A DNA stretch of 64,000 nucleotides from Candidatus Saccharimonadota bacterium (GCA_028289065.1 JAQGHA010000010.1:113422-177421), one strand, 5' to 3'. Shown: positions 8,092 to 15,060, counted from the stretch's first letter. The notes: generated from the letters alone by a model not told the origin. Made by a program: numbers and translations.

Positions 8092-8705
8092 ATCAAGTAG
8101 GGTGGGACGTTGCTCTGGATATTTTTTGATATCGAAAAGAAACCTATATATAGGTACATTAGATTAAAGCTCCCGCTAAAAGTTGGTAATGGCTACCAGT
8201 TTATTTGCAGTTTAAATATACCGATTATTAGGGTATAAAAAATACACGCAAAAAAGATGATAGAGCCTGCTTTCTTATCTTCTTATTGCGTGTATTAATG
8301 CTTAGTACGGAATTATGAACGTTTGTAGATTTCCACGTCTGAGGGCACCGCTGCGTTTTTACCCCAACCATTTAAGGTCTATTCAGGTCTTATGGGGTCA
8401 TTATAACATTATGAAGTCACTGGCGAAAGATTCGGCACAGTGTTTCAATGGCAAGCTCGATTCTAGCACATGACTTCGTCAGGTGCGTATCGGCTTTTAA
8501 GCCGTTGAAACTTTTCCAATATAGTCATTTCTAACAGCCTACTATCATTACCTACCTCTGTAATTAACGTAATAGTACTATTATATTGACGCATATGCTA
8601 AAAGATGTAAATAATACAGCTAAAAAAGCGATACAAGTTGATTTTAATAAGTTATATTACTTTTAGGCCAGAAGGCCAATAACAGGGGGAAAGGGGAAAT
8701 GATGT
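8092..8705. other. Structured non-coding region next to rep; candidate origin
   Basis: There is no convincing gene in 614 bp. Visible structure: an 11-bp perfect inverted repeat AATACACGCAA (8241-8251) / TTGCGTGTATT (8286-8296); ACCCCA...TGGGGT around 8360-8400 enclosing two direct copies of AGGTCT; and nested stems GAAGTCA (8413-8419) / TGACTTC (8471-8477) and GTTTCAATGGC (8442-8452) / GCCGTTGAAAC (8501-8511, one mismatch). Stem-loops directly upstream of a rolling-circle rep gene are the usual place for a nick origin and Rep-binding repeats. A structured RNA is the alternative. Confidence 0.45.
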
Positions 8706-8897
8706 ATGTACTTTGTAATTAGAAAGAATCCAACTTGGAATCAGCAGTACTATTACTTGGTAAAAGCTAGCGGAAACCACGCTACGCTAGCAACCTCAGA
8801 AATGTACGTATCGAAACAGGCAGCAAAAGATTCACTAAATATCATATTTCGTGAGTCTAAAGACGCTACTTATACAGATGAAACCGGTGAGCAATAG
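8706..8897 (+). CDS. DUF1508/YegP-like small protein
   Basis: A 63-aa protein, MYFVIRKNPTWNQQYYYLVK then ASGNHATLATSEMY and SKQAAKDSL. The Y-F-x-hydrophobic strand, the ATSExY motif and the SKxxAK helix are typical of a single DUF1508 (YegP) domain, a small alpha/beta fold of unknown function often found in mobile regions. GGGGAAAGGGGAAA just upstream serves as the SD, so this gene does not follow the leaderless pattern. A terminator hairpin follows at 8921-8950. It lies between the candidate origin and the cassette array. Confidence 0.75.
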   Translation: MYFVIRKNPTWNQQYYYLVKASGNHATLATSEMYVSKQAAKDSLNIIFRESKDATYTDETGEQ

Positions 8898-8920
8898 CTA
8901 GTTCAACATCTTAATATCTT

Positions 8921-8953
8921 ACACCCATGTAGTTAGCGCTATATGGGTGTTTG
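8921..8953 (+). terminator. Terminator after the DUF1508 gene
   Basis: ACACCCAT (8921-8928) pairs with ATGGGTGT (8943-8950), followed by TTTG. Confidence 0.6.
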
Positions 8954-9078
8954 ATTCAACAAATATTATAGTAACAAACAATATTGAAAAAAACAGCATT
9001 AAATATGAAATCATTATATATCGCTCTTTCGTATATCAATAGACTAGCAACTTCTTAAGTGATACAATTCCATTAATT

Positions 9079-10047
9079 ATGGATGAGATACAGCTTTTAC
9101 TTGATGACCTATTTGATGGGCTAGATGAAACAAAACTTATAAGGGAAGGGGAAGACCTTAACTTTACCGATGTAAAGCAGGAGGTTCTTGTTACGCTAAA
9201 GTATCTGAGGTTACTTTCAGAAAATAAAAAATGGTATTATGAACTATCTAATCCGAAACAGCAAGCTGTATTGCAAGTTTCGCTTCAAACTATTGGCTAT
9301 CTTTTAGATATGAAAAACTTTACTATCAATCAGGCACGAGATTTTCAGCAAGAATGGAGGCAAATAATTGCCCAAGTAAGGGATTCGTATGATACATTCT
9401 ACGTAAATATAGTAAATGGTTTAATGTCATTTGTAGCATTAGAGGTTGCATCTACTAAAAATATTGATAGTGATTTGAAGAAGATAAAGAGCGGCCTGAA
9501 AGAAATACATTCTGCTGCAAAAGAAATCGAAGCAATTCGGCAGAATGTAGAAGTTGCAGCAGGAAAGACAAGCATAACTTCCTTTCAAACTTCTTTTGTA
9601 GAGCAAGCTAAAAAGCACGCCGATTCTGCTCAAAACTGGTTCAAAGGCTTAATAGTTAGTGGCTTAGTTGTTGCCTTACTCGGAGTAGTCTTTGTTATAT
9701 TAAGCTTTAACCAGGATTTTTTAAATACTGACCCTCGAGTGATCATCATTACTCTTACAATTAAACTTGTTGTTCTTTCGTCTGCAATATATTTTACCCG
9801 TATTTGTTCAAAAAATTATAATGCTCAAAAACATTTACAAACGATAAATGAACATCGGGTAAATGTTCTAGGTTCCTTACCTTCATTTATTGATTCGGTT
9901 AATGGAGATAATAAAGACTTAATGATTACAATTGGAGCAAAAACTGCATTTGAAGCTGGAGAAACAGGCCTTATTAGTACGAAGGAGGGTGCTGGTACGA
10001 GTAATGATGAGTTAACCCGTATCCTTGCTGATTTTATGAAGAGATAG
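9079..10047 (+). CDS. Two-TM coiled-coil protein upstream of the first array repeat
   Basis: A 322-aa protein. Residues 1-130 are acidic and helical, about 150-190 form a probable coiled coil (SDLKKIKSGLKEIHSAAKEI), and two TM helices follow (LIVSGLVVALLGVVFVILSF and IIITLTIKLVVLSSAIYF). A ~90-residue cytoplasmic tail ends the protein. I do not recognise the family. Paired TM helices after a coiled coil recur in membrane-acting defence effectors, but no effector domain is identified here. TGATACAAT (9063-9071) precedes ATG 9079 in the leaderless style. Its stop TAG lies inside the first array repeat, so it behaves like the first cassette gene. Confidence 0.6.
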   Translation: MDEIQLLLDDLFDGLDETKLIREGEDLNFTDVKQEVLVTLKYLRLLSENKKWYYELSNPKQQAVLQVSLQTIGYLLDMKNFTINQARDFQQEWRQIIAQVRDSYDTFYVNIVNGLMSFVALEVASTKNIDSDLKKIKSGLKEIHSAAKEIEAIRQNVEVAAGKTSITSFQTSFVEQAKKHADSAQNWFKGLIVSGLVVALLGVVFVILSFNQDFLNTDPRVIIITLTIKLVVLSSAIYFTRICSKNYNAQKHLQTINEHRVNVLGSLPSFIDSVNGDNKDLMITIGAKTAFEAGETGLISTKEGAGTSNDELTRILADFMKR

Positions 10048-10080
10048 TTCTAAACTCGTCCACTAGGGGCTGCCAAGCAT
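10046..10080 (+). repeat. Cassette site 1
   Basis: It starts AGTTCTAAACTC and carries the full core GTCCACTAGGGGCTGCCAAG. It overlaps the stop of the upstream gene (TAG 10045-10047). A type-A terminator follows (AGTCTCT/GGAGGCT, about 10094-10111, then T5). Confidence 0.85.
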
Positions 10081-10118
10081 GAGCAGTATAAAAAGTCTCT
10101 GTTTTGGAGGCTTTTTGT

Positions 10119-10150
10119 TTGACTTAATATTACAAAAATGTTATTATAAT
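10119..10150 (+). promoter_or_regulatory. Promoter for the 10203 gene
   Basis: TTGACT (10119-10124), a 17-nt spacer, then TATTAT (10142-10147) overlapping TATAAT at 10145-10150. It starts inside the T-run of the site-1 terminator. Confidence 0.7.
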
Positions 10151-10202
10151 ATCGATCATCTCGATCAAGTTGTATCCACTGAATTCTTAAAAAGGAGCTT
10201 TT

Positions 10203-10418
10203 GTGAAAAAGCACATCATTGCCATGATCATCATGGCAGCAGGATCTGTGATTGGACTGCTTGCGGGTCTGATCGTTCTTCTGTCGACCGACTACAATTG
10301 GATCGCTGCCGTAATCACGACCGTTGTCATCGTCGTGGTCATGGGATTCATCGGCTTCGTGATCGCCGCCATCAACATGATCCACATCGCAAAAAACCCT
10401 TCGAGGATGCTCAGTTAG
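10203..10418 (+). CDS. 71-aa two-TM membrane protein
   Basis: It starts at GTG 10203 after AAAAGGAGC (SD). The protein is nearly all membrane: MKKHIIAMIIMAAGSVIGLL, AGLIVLLS, a short polar turn around STDYNW, then AAVITTVVIVVVMGFIGFVI, ending IAKNPSRMLS. No family is recognised. Codon use is GC-rich and Gly/Val/Ile-dominated, unlike the AT-rich Nudix gene in the same cassette. It has its own canonical promoter and a strong terminator (10435-10488). It is one of several GC-rich small membrane-protein genes in this window and may have entered the array as a complete unit. Confidence 0.65.
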   Translation: MKKHIIAMIIMAAGSVIGLLAGLIVLLSTDYNWIAAVITTVVIVVVMGFIGFVIAAINMIHIAKNPSRMLS

Positions 10419-10434
10419 GTCTTCATAGTAACAC

Positions 10435-10488
10435 ACCCCGCCTCGAGCGTTGAGCCCCGTTGCTCCGTTGGAGTGGCGGGGTTCTCGT
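10435..10488 (+). terminator. GC-rich hairpin terminator after the 71-aa gene
   Basis: CCCCGCC (10436-10442) pairs with GGCGGGG (10475-10481) around a structured loop. A short T-rich stretch follows. Confidence 0.65.
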
Positions 10489-10542
10489 TTTTCTGGATAA
10501 TGTTCATATTTATGAGTTCCGAAATTTTGTTATAATTCAGCA

Positions 10543-10959
10543 ATGAAACAAGGTCAATACCCGGAGTCATTTTATAGAGTATCAGTAAAAGCAGTTATTC
10601 AGAATGATAGCGGCGAAGTATTAGCTGTTCATGAAGGCGAGGACTGGACACTTCCAGGAGGCGGTGTAGATCATGGAGAAGATCCGTTGACGGCACTCAA
10701 GCGCGAATTATATGAAGAGGCATTTATAACTTCAAAATTTGAAGCAGAATTCATAGGCACGGAATCATTTTACGTTGATAGTAAAGACGCTATGGCATTC
10801 TGGCTCATCTACAAAGTAAACATGACCGAACATAACTTTTCATTTAAACCAGGCGAAGATGCTGATGAAGTAGCATTTAGAAATCCTGCAGATTTCATAA
10901 AAAGCGATTCGTTATTTGCACGTCTTATATTCAAATATAGTTCGGAGCTCGTCCACTAG
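10543..10959 (+). CDS. Nudix hydrolase, C-terminus supplied by the cassette repeat
   Basis: A 138-aa protein with a full Nudix box: GGGVDHGEDPLTALKREL then YEEAF, matching G-x5-E-x7-R-E-U-x-E-E. The family hydrolyses nucleoside diphosphates linked to another group; substrate is unknown. TATAAT (10531-10536) sits 6 nt before ATG 10543, so the transcript is probably leaderless. The last residues SSELVH and the TAG stop are read from the next cassette repeat (site 2). It shares a cassette with the 10203 gene, as no site separates them. Confidence 0.88.
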   Translation: MKQGQYPESFYRVSVKAVIQNDSGEVLAVHEGEDWTLPGGGVDHGEDPLTALKRELYEEAFITSKFEAEFIGTESFYVDSKDAMAFWLIYKVNMTEHNFSFKPGEDADEVAFRNPADFIKSDSLFARLIFKYSSELVH

Positions 10960-10973
10960 GGGCTGCCAAGCAT
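10939..10973 (+). repeat. Cassette site 2
   Basis: AGTTCGGAGCTC plus the full core. It supplies the last six codons and stop of the Nudix gene. No short hairpin follows, but a canonical promoter does. Confidence 0.85.
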
Positions 10974-10980
10974 ATACATA

Positions 10981-11009
10981 TTGACATGTAGCTGTATTTA
11001 TGATAAAAT
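10981..11009 (+). promoter_or_regulatory. Canonical promoter for the 11167 gene
   Basis: TTGACA (10981-10986), a 17-nt spacer, TAAAAT (11004-11009), beginning 7 nt after cassette site 2. Confidence 0.8.
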
Positions 11010-11064
11010 GTTAACACACCGTGAAGCGCATGCTCCGATGTACATTTACAATTGTCTGTTGCTC

Positions 11065-11120
11065 CTAGTGAGTGGAAGTAAGGTTATTTAATTTTACAGC
11101 TTTACTCCCACTCACTATAG
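11065..11120 (+). promoter_or_regulatory. 5'-UTR hairpin ahead of the 84-aa gene
   Basis: GTGAGTGG then AGTAA (within 11065-11081) pair with TTACT and CCACTCAC (within 11102-11120), with one bulge per arm and a ~19-nt AT-rich loop. It lies between promoter and SD, so it is transcribed. It may protect the leader or attenuate; it is not a known riboswitch that I recognise. Confidence 0.5.
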
Positions 11121-11166
11121 CTGCTCATTGATTCATCCACGCACCATCCAACCAAAGGAGCAAAAA

Positions 11167-11421
11167 ATGGCCGTACAGGAATCAGAAACCGAAGTTCCGC
11201 TTTACGCCACACAAGGTGGAGGAATCGCCGCCTACAAAAACGGCAAGTTTGTCTGGCACTCAGAGATTCCTGGCTTCATGATTGCAGAAGGCGCTAAGGT
11301 CGGCGATGTGATCCCTGATGAATGGGGTGTTGTCGGAATCAACCCGGCTGCCCATCGTGAGATGGAGCAGGATCAGACGGACTCTTCTGACGACTATTGG
11401 GACTACAATCCCATGCCGTAA
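11167..11421 (+). CDS. 84-aa acidic protein, cassette gene, unknown function
   Basis: ATG 11167 is chosen because AAAGGAGC lies 6-7 nt upstream; earlier in-frame codons precede the SD. The protein starts MAVQESETEVPLYATQGGG, continues IAAYKNGKFVWHSEIPGF and ends with an acidic tail (SSDDYWDYNPMP). There is no signal peptide or TM segment and no family is recognised. GC-rich codons, its own -35/-10 promoter, a ~160-nt leader with a hairpin, and a 16-bp perfect hairpin downstream mark it as one of the GC-type units. Soluble cytoplasmic location is likely. Confidence 0.55.
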   Translation: MAVQESETEVPLYATQGGGIAAYKNGKFVWHSEIPGFMIAEGAKVGDVIPDEWGVVGINPAAHREMEQDQTDSSDDYWDYNPMP

Positions 11422-11446
11422 TTCCAAAGCAACAGAGAATAGTATC

Positions 11447-11503
11447 CAGGAGGGATGAGTAATATAAGCGTATACCTGCGTTTCAATTTACTCATCCCTC
11501 CTG
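11447..11503 (+). terminator. 16-bp perfect hairpin after the 84-aa gene
   Basis: CAGGAGGGATGAGTAA (11447-11462) is fully complementary to TTACTCATCCCTCCTG (11488-11503). There is no classic T-run. A second inverted repeat (11504-11545) follows immediately. Confidence 0.7.
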
Positions 11504-11545
11504 CAGTTCCCCAAATGTATTTATTGAAATATATTTAGTGAACTG
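11504..11545 (+). repeat. AT-rich inverted-repeat element, copy A
   Basis: CAGTTC (11504-11509) / GAACTG (11540-11545) enclose an AT-rich segment with CCAAATGTATTTATT. It shares position (after the hairpin of a GC-rich gene) and the TATTTATT motif with copies B (13138), C (17994) and D (50724). Confidence 0.45.
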
Positions 11546-11561
11546 ATAATTATAGAGATAT

Positions 11562-11596
11562 AGTTCTAAACTCTTCCACGAGGGGCTGCCAAGCAT
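11562..11596 (+). repeat. Cassette site 3 with terminator-promoter module
   Basis: AGTTCTAAACTC then a core with two changes (TTCCACGAGGGGCTGCCAAG). The hairpin at about 11612-11629 (ATCTCC/GGAGGCT) runs into T5 and then TGTTATGAT (-10 at 11636-11641), 6 nt before ATG 11648. Confidence 0.8.
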
Positions 11597-11647
11597 AAGC
11601 ATGATAGAAAAATCTCCGATTTGGAGGCTTTTTGTTATGATGAAGCA

Positions 11648-12124
11648 ATGGATATTAATAACCCATTTGAAACATTTTCAAAGACTGCATTTCGCTTAGA
11701 AGCATTGCCCGAGTATATAGTGGACAGTGAAAAAGCAGCTTTTAAAGAATATTTATCGTCAGGAAAGATTCATGACAAGTCTGCTTCGAGTTGGGCTAAA
11801 ACGGTTAATGAAAATATCCAGGCAGGCAAGTCGCTGAAACGGCTTAGACTTATTTCTGACGAACTTACATCATATGAACAGTATGAACTTTTAGCCTATC
11901 CAGGGATAAAATTTGGAGAGGAAATAAGACTCAATGCGCGTACAGTTTACCAAGATGACTATCAATATGATTTTTGGTTTTTTGATAAAAAATATATTTC
12001 TCAAATGAAATATGAGGTTGACGGCACCTATCTAAGCTCTGAAACACGAATAGCGAATAAAGAAGAAAGAGAGATGCTGGACTATTGGATGAGTGTTTTT
12101 GAAGAATCAGAAATAATCAAATGA
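11648..12124 (+). CDS. DUF6879-like cassette protein
   Basis: 158 aa from ATG 11648, chosen because TATGAT ends 6 nt upstream; the longer frame would begin inside the terminator. It has the arrangement of actinobacterial DUF6879 proteins: an N-terminal helical segment (KTAFRLEALPEYIVDSEKAA), then a conserved patch DDYQYDFWFFDKKYISQMKY with a D-F-W-x-F-D motif, and a C-terminal helix. DUF6879 function is unproven; members are common beside regulators in Streptomyces. It ends with TGA at the edge of cassette site 4. It is probably soluble and cytoplasmic. Confidence 0.65.
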   Translation: MDINNPFETFSKTAFRLEALPEYIVDSEKAAFKEYLSSGKIHDKSASSWAKTVNENIQAGKSLKRLRLISDELTSYEQYELLAYPGIKFGEEIRLNARTVYQDDYQYDFWFFDKKYISQMKYEVDGTYLSSETRIANKEEREMLDYWMSVFEESEIIK

Positions 12125-12158
12125 TTTCGATGTTCGTCCATTAGGGGCTGCCAAGCAT
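12124..12158 (+). repeat. Cassette site 4 with terminator-promoter module
   Basis: The left half is diverged (ATTTCGATGTTC) and the core has one change (GTCCATTAGGGGCTGCCAAG). Hairpin AGTCTCC/GGAGGCT at 12173-12190, then TGCTATGAT (-10 at 12198-12203). Confidence 0.82.
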
Positions 12159-12210
12159 AAGCATGATATAAAAGTCTCCGTTTTGGAGGCTTTTTGCTAT
12201 GATTGTAGCA

Positions 12211-12654
12211 ATGACTAATGAATACAAAGAAGCAATTCAAGCAGACAAGAATGATACACTCACCGAATGGCTGATTGATTATTTAAGTGACATTGAGCGA
12301 GGTCGTAATATTGCCCTTGCTGGTGGATTGGCCGAAGACGGTCAGTTCCATACTAATTTGATTAATTATCCTATCGAGAAATTTAAGATACTTCTAGGTC
12401 CAGACACCTCATTTCTATATTTTGAAGAACCGAATAAATTCAACACACGGGTAGAAGCGATGGTTGAAAGCTTAAAGAATGGCTGGAAACCTGTACCTTT
12501 TATCGCATCAGATTTATGGAACGAAGGACTTGAACTTAATGACGGAGCTCACCGAGCCGAAGCATTGAGAAGGTGTGGAGTAAAAACATACTCAACCGTC
12601 TTCTATTTTAGAAATCAAAAAGCGCTCGATAGTTTTGTTGAATCTCTTGAATAA
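12211..12654 (+). CDS. ParB/sulfiredoxin-fold-like cassette protein
   Basis: 147 aa from ATG 12211, which lies 7 nt after TATGAT; the earlier ATG at 12199 overlaps the -10 box and is unlikely. Near the C-terminus, WKPVPFIAS...LELNDGAHRAEALRRCG resembles the ParB N-terminal / Srx-like fold (D-G-x-H-R-x-x-A-L, where ParB has G-x-x-R). That fold binds nucleotides (CTP in ParB, ATP in sulfiredoxin) and also occurs in nucleases and kinases. No DNA-binding HTH follows, so plasmid partitioning is unlikely. It ends next to cassette site 5. Confidence 0.7.
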   Translation: MTNEYKEAIQADKNDTLTEWLIDYLSDIERGRNIALAGGLAEDGQFHTNLINYPIEKFKILLGPDTSFLYFEEPNKFNTRVEAMVESLKNGWKPVPFIASDLWNEGLELNDGAHRAEALRRCGVKTYSTVFYFRNQKALDSFVESLE

Positions 12655-12687
12655 GTTCGAAGCTCGTCCACTAGGGGCTGCCAAAGA
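12653..12687 (+). repeat. Cassette site 5
   Basis: A near-consensus left half plus the core up to TGCCAA, then AGAGCTTATG, the type-B downstream arm also seen at sites 6 and 10. An AATAGATCAC/GTGGTCAATT-like hairpin follows (about 12699-12724). Confidence 0.85.
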
Positions 12688-12739
12688 GCTTATGTTTTAA
12701 TAGATCACAGTAATGTGGTCAATTTGATTCCCCATACAT

Positions 12740-12768
12740 TTGACTTTTCATATGTCATATGCTATAAT
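12740..12768 (+). promoter_or_regulatory. Canonical promoter for the 12843 gene
   Basis: TTGACT (12740-12745), a 17-nt spacer, TATAAT (12763-12768). Confidence 0.85.
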
Positions 12769-12842
12769 ATAACTGTACTTGTGAGAAATACTCCAAGTTC
12801 AGGATTTGGAATTTCACATCTATTTCTATCGATTGGAGTATC

Positions 12843-13100
12843 ATGGGCCTCGGCTCGCACCCCGGACTATCCGTCCTGCATCGTCTTCGTAATGGAGAAA
12901 CGGTTGAAATCGAGAACACCGGTATCTTCGTCAAGCAAATCCCTGGTGAACTTCAGCCTGACGATGATTATGTCGGCGCTCGTAATACGGTCAACCTGTT
13001 AAGCGTTGACCGTATTGAGCAAGGCTGGGTTGTTCCTCGTGAGGCTGGTTACAGCTTCGACCTCGGCGAGTGTGTTAAGGTCGAGATTGTCGACTGCTAA
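12843..13100 (+). CDS. 85-aa cassette protein of unknown function (GC-type)
   Basis: It starts at ATG 12843 with GGAG 5 nt upstream. The protein MGLGSHPGLSVLHRLRNGET continues VEIENTGIFVKQIPGEL and ends ECVKVEIVDC. Predicted to be all-beta, small and soluble, with no TM segment or signal. No family recognised. GC-rich codons, the strong promoter and the perfect 9-bp GC hairpin downstream place it with the GC-type units. It shares its site-bounded cassette with no other gene. Confidence 0.6.
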   Translation: MGLGSHPGLSVLHRLRNGETVEIENTGIFVKQIPGELQPDDDYVGARNTVNLLSVDRIEQGWVVPREAGYSFDLGECVKVEIVDC

Positions 13101-13112
13101 ATCCTATCCTTC

Positions 13113-13139
13113 GCCCGAGAGCCCAAAAAACTCTCGGGC
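13113..13139 (+). terminator. GC hairpin after the 12843 gene
   Basis: GCCCGAGAG (13113-13121) pairs perfectly with CTCTCGGGC (13131-13139); it has an A-rich loop and lacks a 3' T-run. It adjoins inverted-repeat copy B. Confidence 0.65.
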
Positions 13140-13183
13140 AACACCCAGAGTTATTTATTGTGAATAAATAGTTGTGATTGTTG
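13138..13183 (+). repeat. AT-rich inverted-repeat element, copy B
   Basis: GGGCAAC joins the preceding hairpin, followed by TTATTTATT / AATAAATAG and GTGATTGTTG. It is the same type as copies C and D. Confidence 0.5.
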
Positions 13184-13189
13184 AACGAA

Positions 13190-13224
13190 AGTTAGAAGCT
13201 CGTCCACTAGGGGCTGCCATAGAG
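13190..13224 (+). repeat. Cassette site 6 with type-B terminator-promoter
   Basis: AGTTAGAAGCTC plus a core ending TGCCAT. The type-B hairpin (AATAGA...TCTATTTTTG) runs into TGTTATTAT (-10 at 13266-13271), 6 nt before ATG 13278. Confidence 0.85.
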
Positions 13225-13277
13225 CGTATGCTTAAATAGAATATATTGTAATGGTCTATTTTTGTTATTATGTAGAC

Positions 13278-13766
13278 ATGGAAAAGCCTATAAATTTGTA
13301 CCATGCATCGCCTCAAAAAGATGTTTCTGAATTTGAACCACGGAATGAGTCTCCACGTTACACAGGCGAAGAGAATCTTGTATTCGCAACGCCACACAAG
13401 GAGGTGGCTGCCATGTTTCTAGTACCGAAAGATATTCCAACGGAAATAGGTAAGTACGGAGATGATCATGTAGTATTTGTAAATGGTACTGCAGAGGAGT
13501 TTAAGGCGCATGATATAGGCGGTGCGATTTATACCCTGCCTAATGATACGTTTGTAACCGATAGAGGAATTGGTATGGGTGATGTCGAGTGGGTAAGTAA
13601 CCAGTCGGTTAAGCCTATTTCCAAGACATTATACGAAACATCCATTGATGCACTACATGATAACCACGTAAGTGTGTACTTCTTAAATAAGGATGTCTTT
13701 TCTAGAATTCAAGCCAACCCGAGCAATGGGCTTGAAATTGTCAAAAGTTCGAAGCTCGTCCACTAG
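13278..13766 (+). CDS. ADP-ribosyltransferase-fold-like cassette protein, tail from repeat
   Basis: 162 aa starting MEKPINLYHASPQKDVSEFE. The opening pattern (LYHASPQ...FEPR) and VFATPHKEVAAMF resemble small proteins with an ART/RNA 2'-phosphotransferase-like fold. The family call is tentative and no classical R-S-E triad is assigned. ATG 13278 lies 6 nt after TATTAT (leaderless). The C-terminal SSKLVH and the TAG stop are encoded by cassette site 7, so the last six residues come from the recombination site. The same tail occurs on the Nudix protein. Confidence 0.7.
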   Translation: MEKPINLYHASPQKDVSEFEPRNESPRYTGEENLVFATPHKEVAAMFLVPKDIPTEIGKYGDDHVVFVNGTAEEFKAHDIGGAIYTLPNDTFVTDRGIGMGDVEWVSNQSVKPISKTLYETSIDALHDNHVSVYFLNKDVFSRIQANPSNGLEIVKSSKLVH

Positions 13767-13780
13767 GGGCTGCCAAGCAT
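13746..13780 (+). repeat. Cassette site 7 (consensus copy)
   Basis: Exact consensus: AGTTCGAAGCTC plus the full core. Read in frame 1 it encodes SSKLVH-stop. Hairpin AGTCTCC/GGAGGCT is followed by TGTTATGAT (-10 at 13821-13826). Confidence 0.9.
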
Positions 13781-13833
13781 AAGCATGATGATAAAAGTCT
13801 CCGAAATGGAGGCTTTTTGTTATGATGAAAGTA

Positions 13834-14610
13834 ATGAAAAACTTAGTTATTGCCGTAAGTCCTGATTCTTCCCTTAAACTTCTTGGAGAATATGCAGACA
13901 TCATAGTACTTGATAAAGAATCTGTTCCGGTCACTATGCCATTTTATGAAACAGTTTATATTAGAAGCCACTTCGGTCGACCAGAAACCTTACCACAGGT
14001 TTATCGCACAGAAACTGAAGATATTATTAATCGAGCAAAACAGATAAATCCAAATATTAACTTCGTCGATGGCACCGACTCAGTAGACCTAATATTAGAC
14101 ACTGAAGACAAGTGGCGACAGTACGAGATTTACAGTAGCTTTATGCCGAATACAAAATTACTAAATGATAATTTAGACGTATCAGGTTTTGAGCGTCCAA
14201 TCTTTAAAAATCGGTTATCATCACATGGCAATGGGGTTACTTGGAATATAAATGAAACGACAATTCCCAGAGAAGATTGGCTCATTCAAGAATCACTAGA
14301 TATCACAGAAGAGTTACGCGTATACGTGATTAAGGGCAAAGTCTACCCAGTCGGTGCAATCCGTCAAAGCAAAACAATTGATCAAGGCACACAAGCAATT
14401 GACTCACGATATCTAACACCAGATGAAGTAGACTTCTGTCTAAAGATAGGGCTTCAAGCTCCCAGTTTAGATATAATTGGCCTAGATATTGCGCGTACTT
14501 CAAATGGCAAACTTTATCTGATTGAAGTGAATAGGTCACCCGGATTCGGTAAGTTTGCTGAATTAACAGGCGTTAATCTTGCAGATTTTCTGTATGATGA
14601 AAAGTTATAA
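13834..14610 (+). CDS. ATP-grasp (RimK-like) ligase, cassette gene
   Basis: 258 aa from ATG 13834, 7 nt after TATGAT. The ATP-grasp pattern is visible: an N-terminal pre-ATP-grasp domain (NLVIAVSPDSSLKLLGEYAD), then RPIFKNRLSSHGNGV (ATP-binding Lys and Gly-rich loop), WLIQESLDITEELRVYVI (hinge) and DIIGLDIARTSNGKLYLIEV followed by NRSPGF (Mg-binding D/E-x-N). Such enzymes join a carboxylate to an amine or thiol through an acyl-phosphate; the substrate is unknown. Its stop is the TAA in the degenerate site 8 (KL-stop). Confidence 0.82.
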   Translation: MKNLVIAVSPDSSLKLLGEYADIIVLDKESVPVTMPFYETVYIRSHFGRPETLPQVYRTETEDIINRAKQINPNINFVDGTDSVDLILDTEDKWRQYEIYSSFMPNTKLLNDNLDVSGFERPIFKNRLSSHGNGVTWNINETTIPREDWLIQESLDITEELRVYVIKGKVYPVGAIRQSKTIDQGTQAIDSRYLTPDEVDFCLKIGLQAPSLDIIGLDIARTSNGKLYLIEVNRSPGFGKFAELTGVNLADFLYDEKL

Positions 14611-14637
14611 CTTCGTGTACAGTGCCCTGCCAAGCAT
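14603..14637 (+). repeat. Cassette site 8 (degenerate)
   Basis: AGTTATAACTTCGTGTACAG then TGCCCTGCCAAGCAT: only the outer parts match the consensus and the GGGG block is lost. The downstream module is intact (AGTCTCC/GGAGGCT, TGTTATGAT with -10 at 14677-14682). Confidence 0.7.
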
Positions 14638-14689
14638 AAGTATTATAGAAAAGTCTCCGTTATGGAGGCTTTTTGTTATGATAAATATT

Positions 14690-14973
14690 ATGAATACCGA
14701 CTATGCAATCATAAGGCCACGACTGCACGCTGATTTTGAATTACCAACAAGACAAGAACTTTTGAAGTTGAAGCCTGGTGACAGTGTAAAGCTCATGTTT
14801 GAAGTTGGGAATGAAAATATCGAAAGAATGTGGTAACCCTTGCAGATACTTCGCGTGATGATACCTGGATAGGAACTATAGATAACGATGCTACCCAGCC
14901 ACTCACCGCAAATATATTGCCTGCAGATAAAGCCATAAGCTTTCATCCTTTAGATATTATCGCTACTTATTAA
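14690..14973 (+). pseudogene. DUF2314-like cassette gene with a one-base frameshift
   Basis: From ATG 14690 (7 nt after TATGAT) the frame reads MNTDYAIIRPRLHADFELPT ... KPGDSVKLMFEV, GNENIERMW, then stops at 14834-14836. A different frame continues at once with VTLADTSRDDTWIGTIDNDA and on to DIIATY-stop at 14973, next to cassette site 9. Joined (ERMW-VTLADTS), the product looks like a normal ~94-aa DUF2314-type protein (EVGNxxxERMWV...GTIDND). One missing G at 14831-14834 (TGG-GTA read as TGG-TAA) explains the break. It could be a real loss of function or a sequencing error. Confidence 0.7.
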
Positions 14974-15008
14974 AGTTCGAAGCTCGTCCACTAGGGGCTG
15001 CCAAGCAT
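14974..15008 (+). repeat. Cassette site 9 (consensus copy)
   Basis: AGTTCGAAGCTC plus the full core. Hairpin AGTCTCC/GGAGGCT, then TGTTATACT (-10 at 15049-15054), 6 nt before ATG 15061. Confidence 0.9.
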
Positions 15009-15060
15009 AAGCAGTATTAAATTAGTCTCCGTTTAGGAGGCTTTTTGTTATACTCATGAT

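Noticed and set aside
10046-10080. Cassette site as a tRNA gene 3' end
   Set aside because: Although it ends in a TGCCA-like block and starts GTTCGA, it does not fold into a 5-bp T-stem plus 7-bp acceptor with correct spacing.
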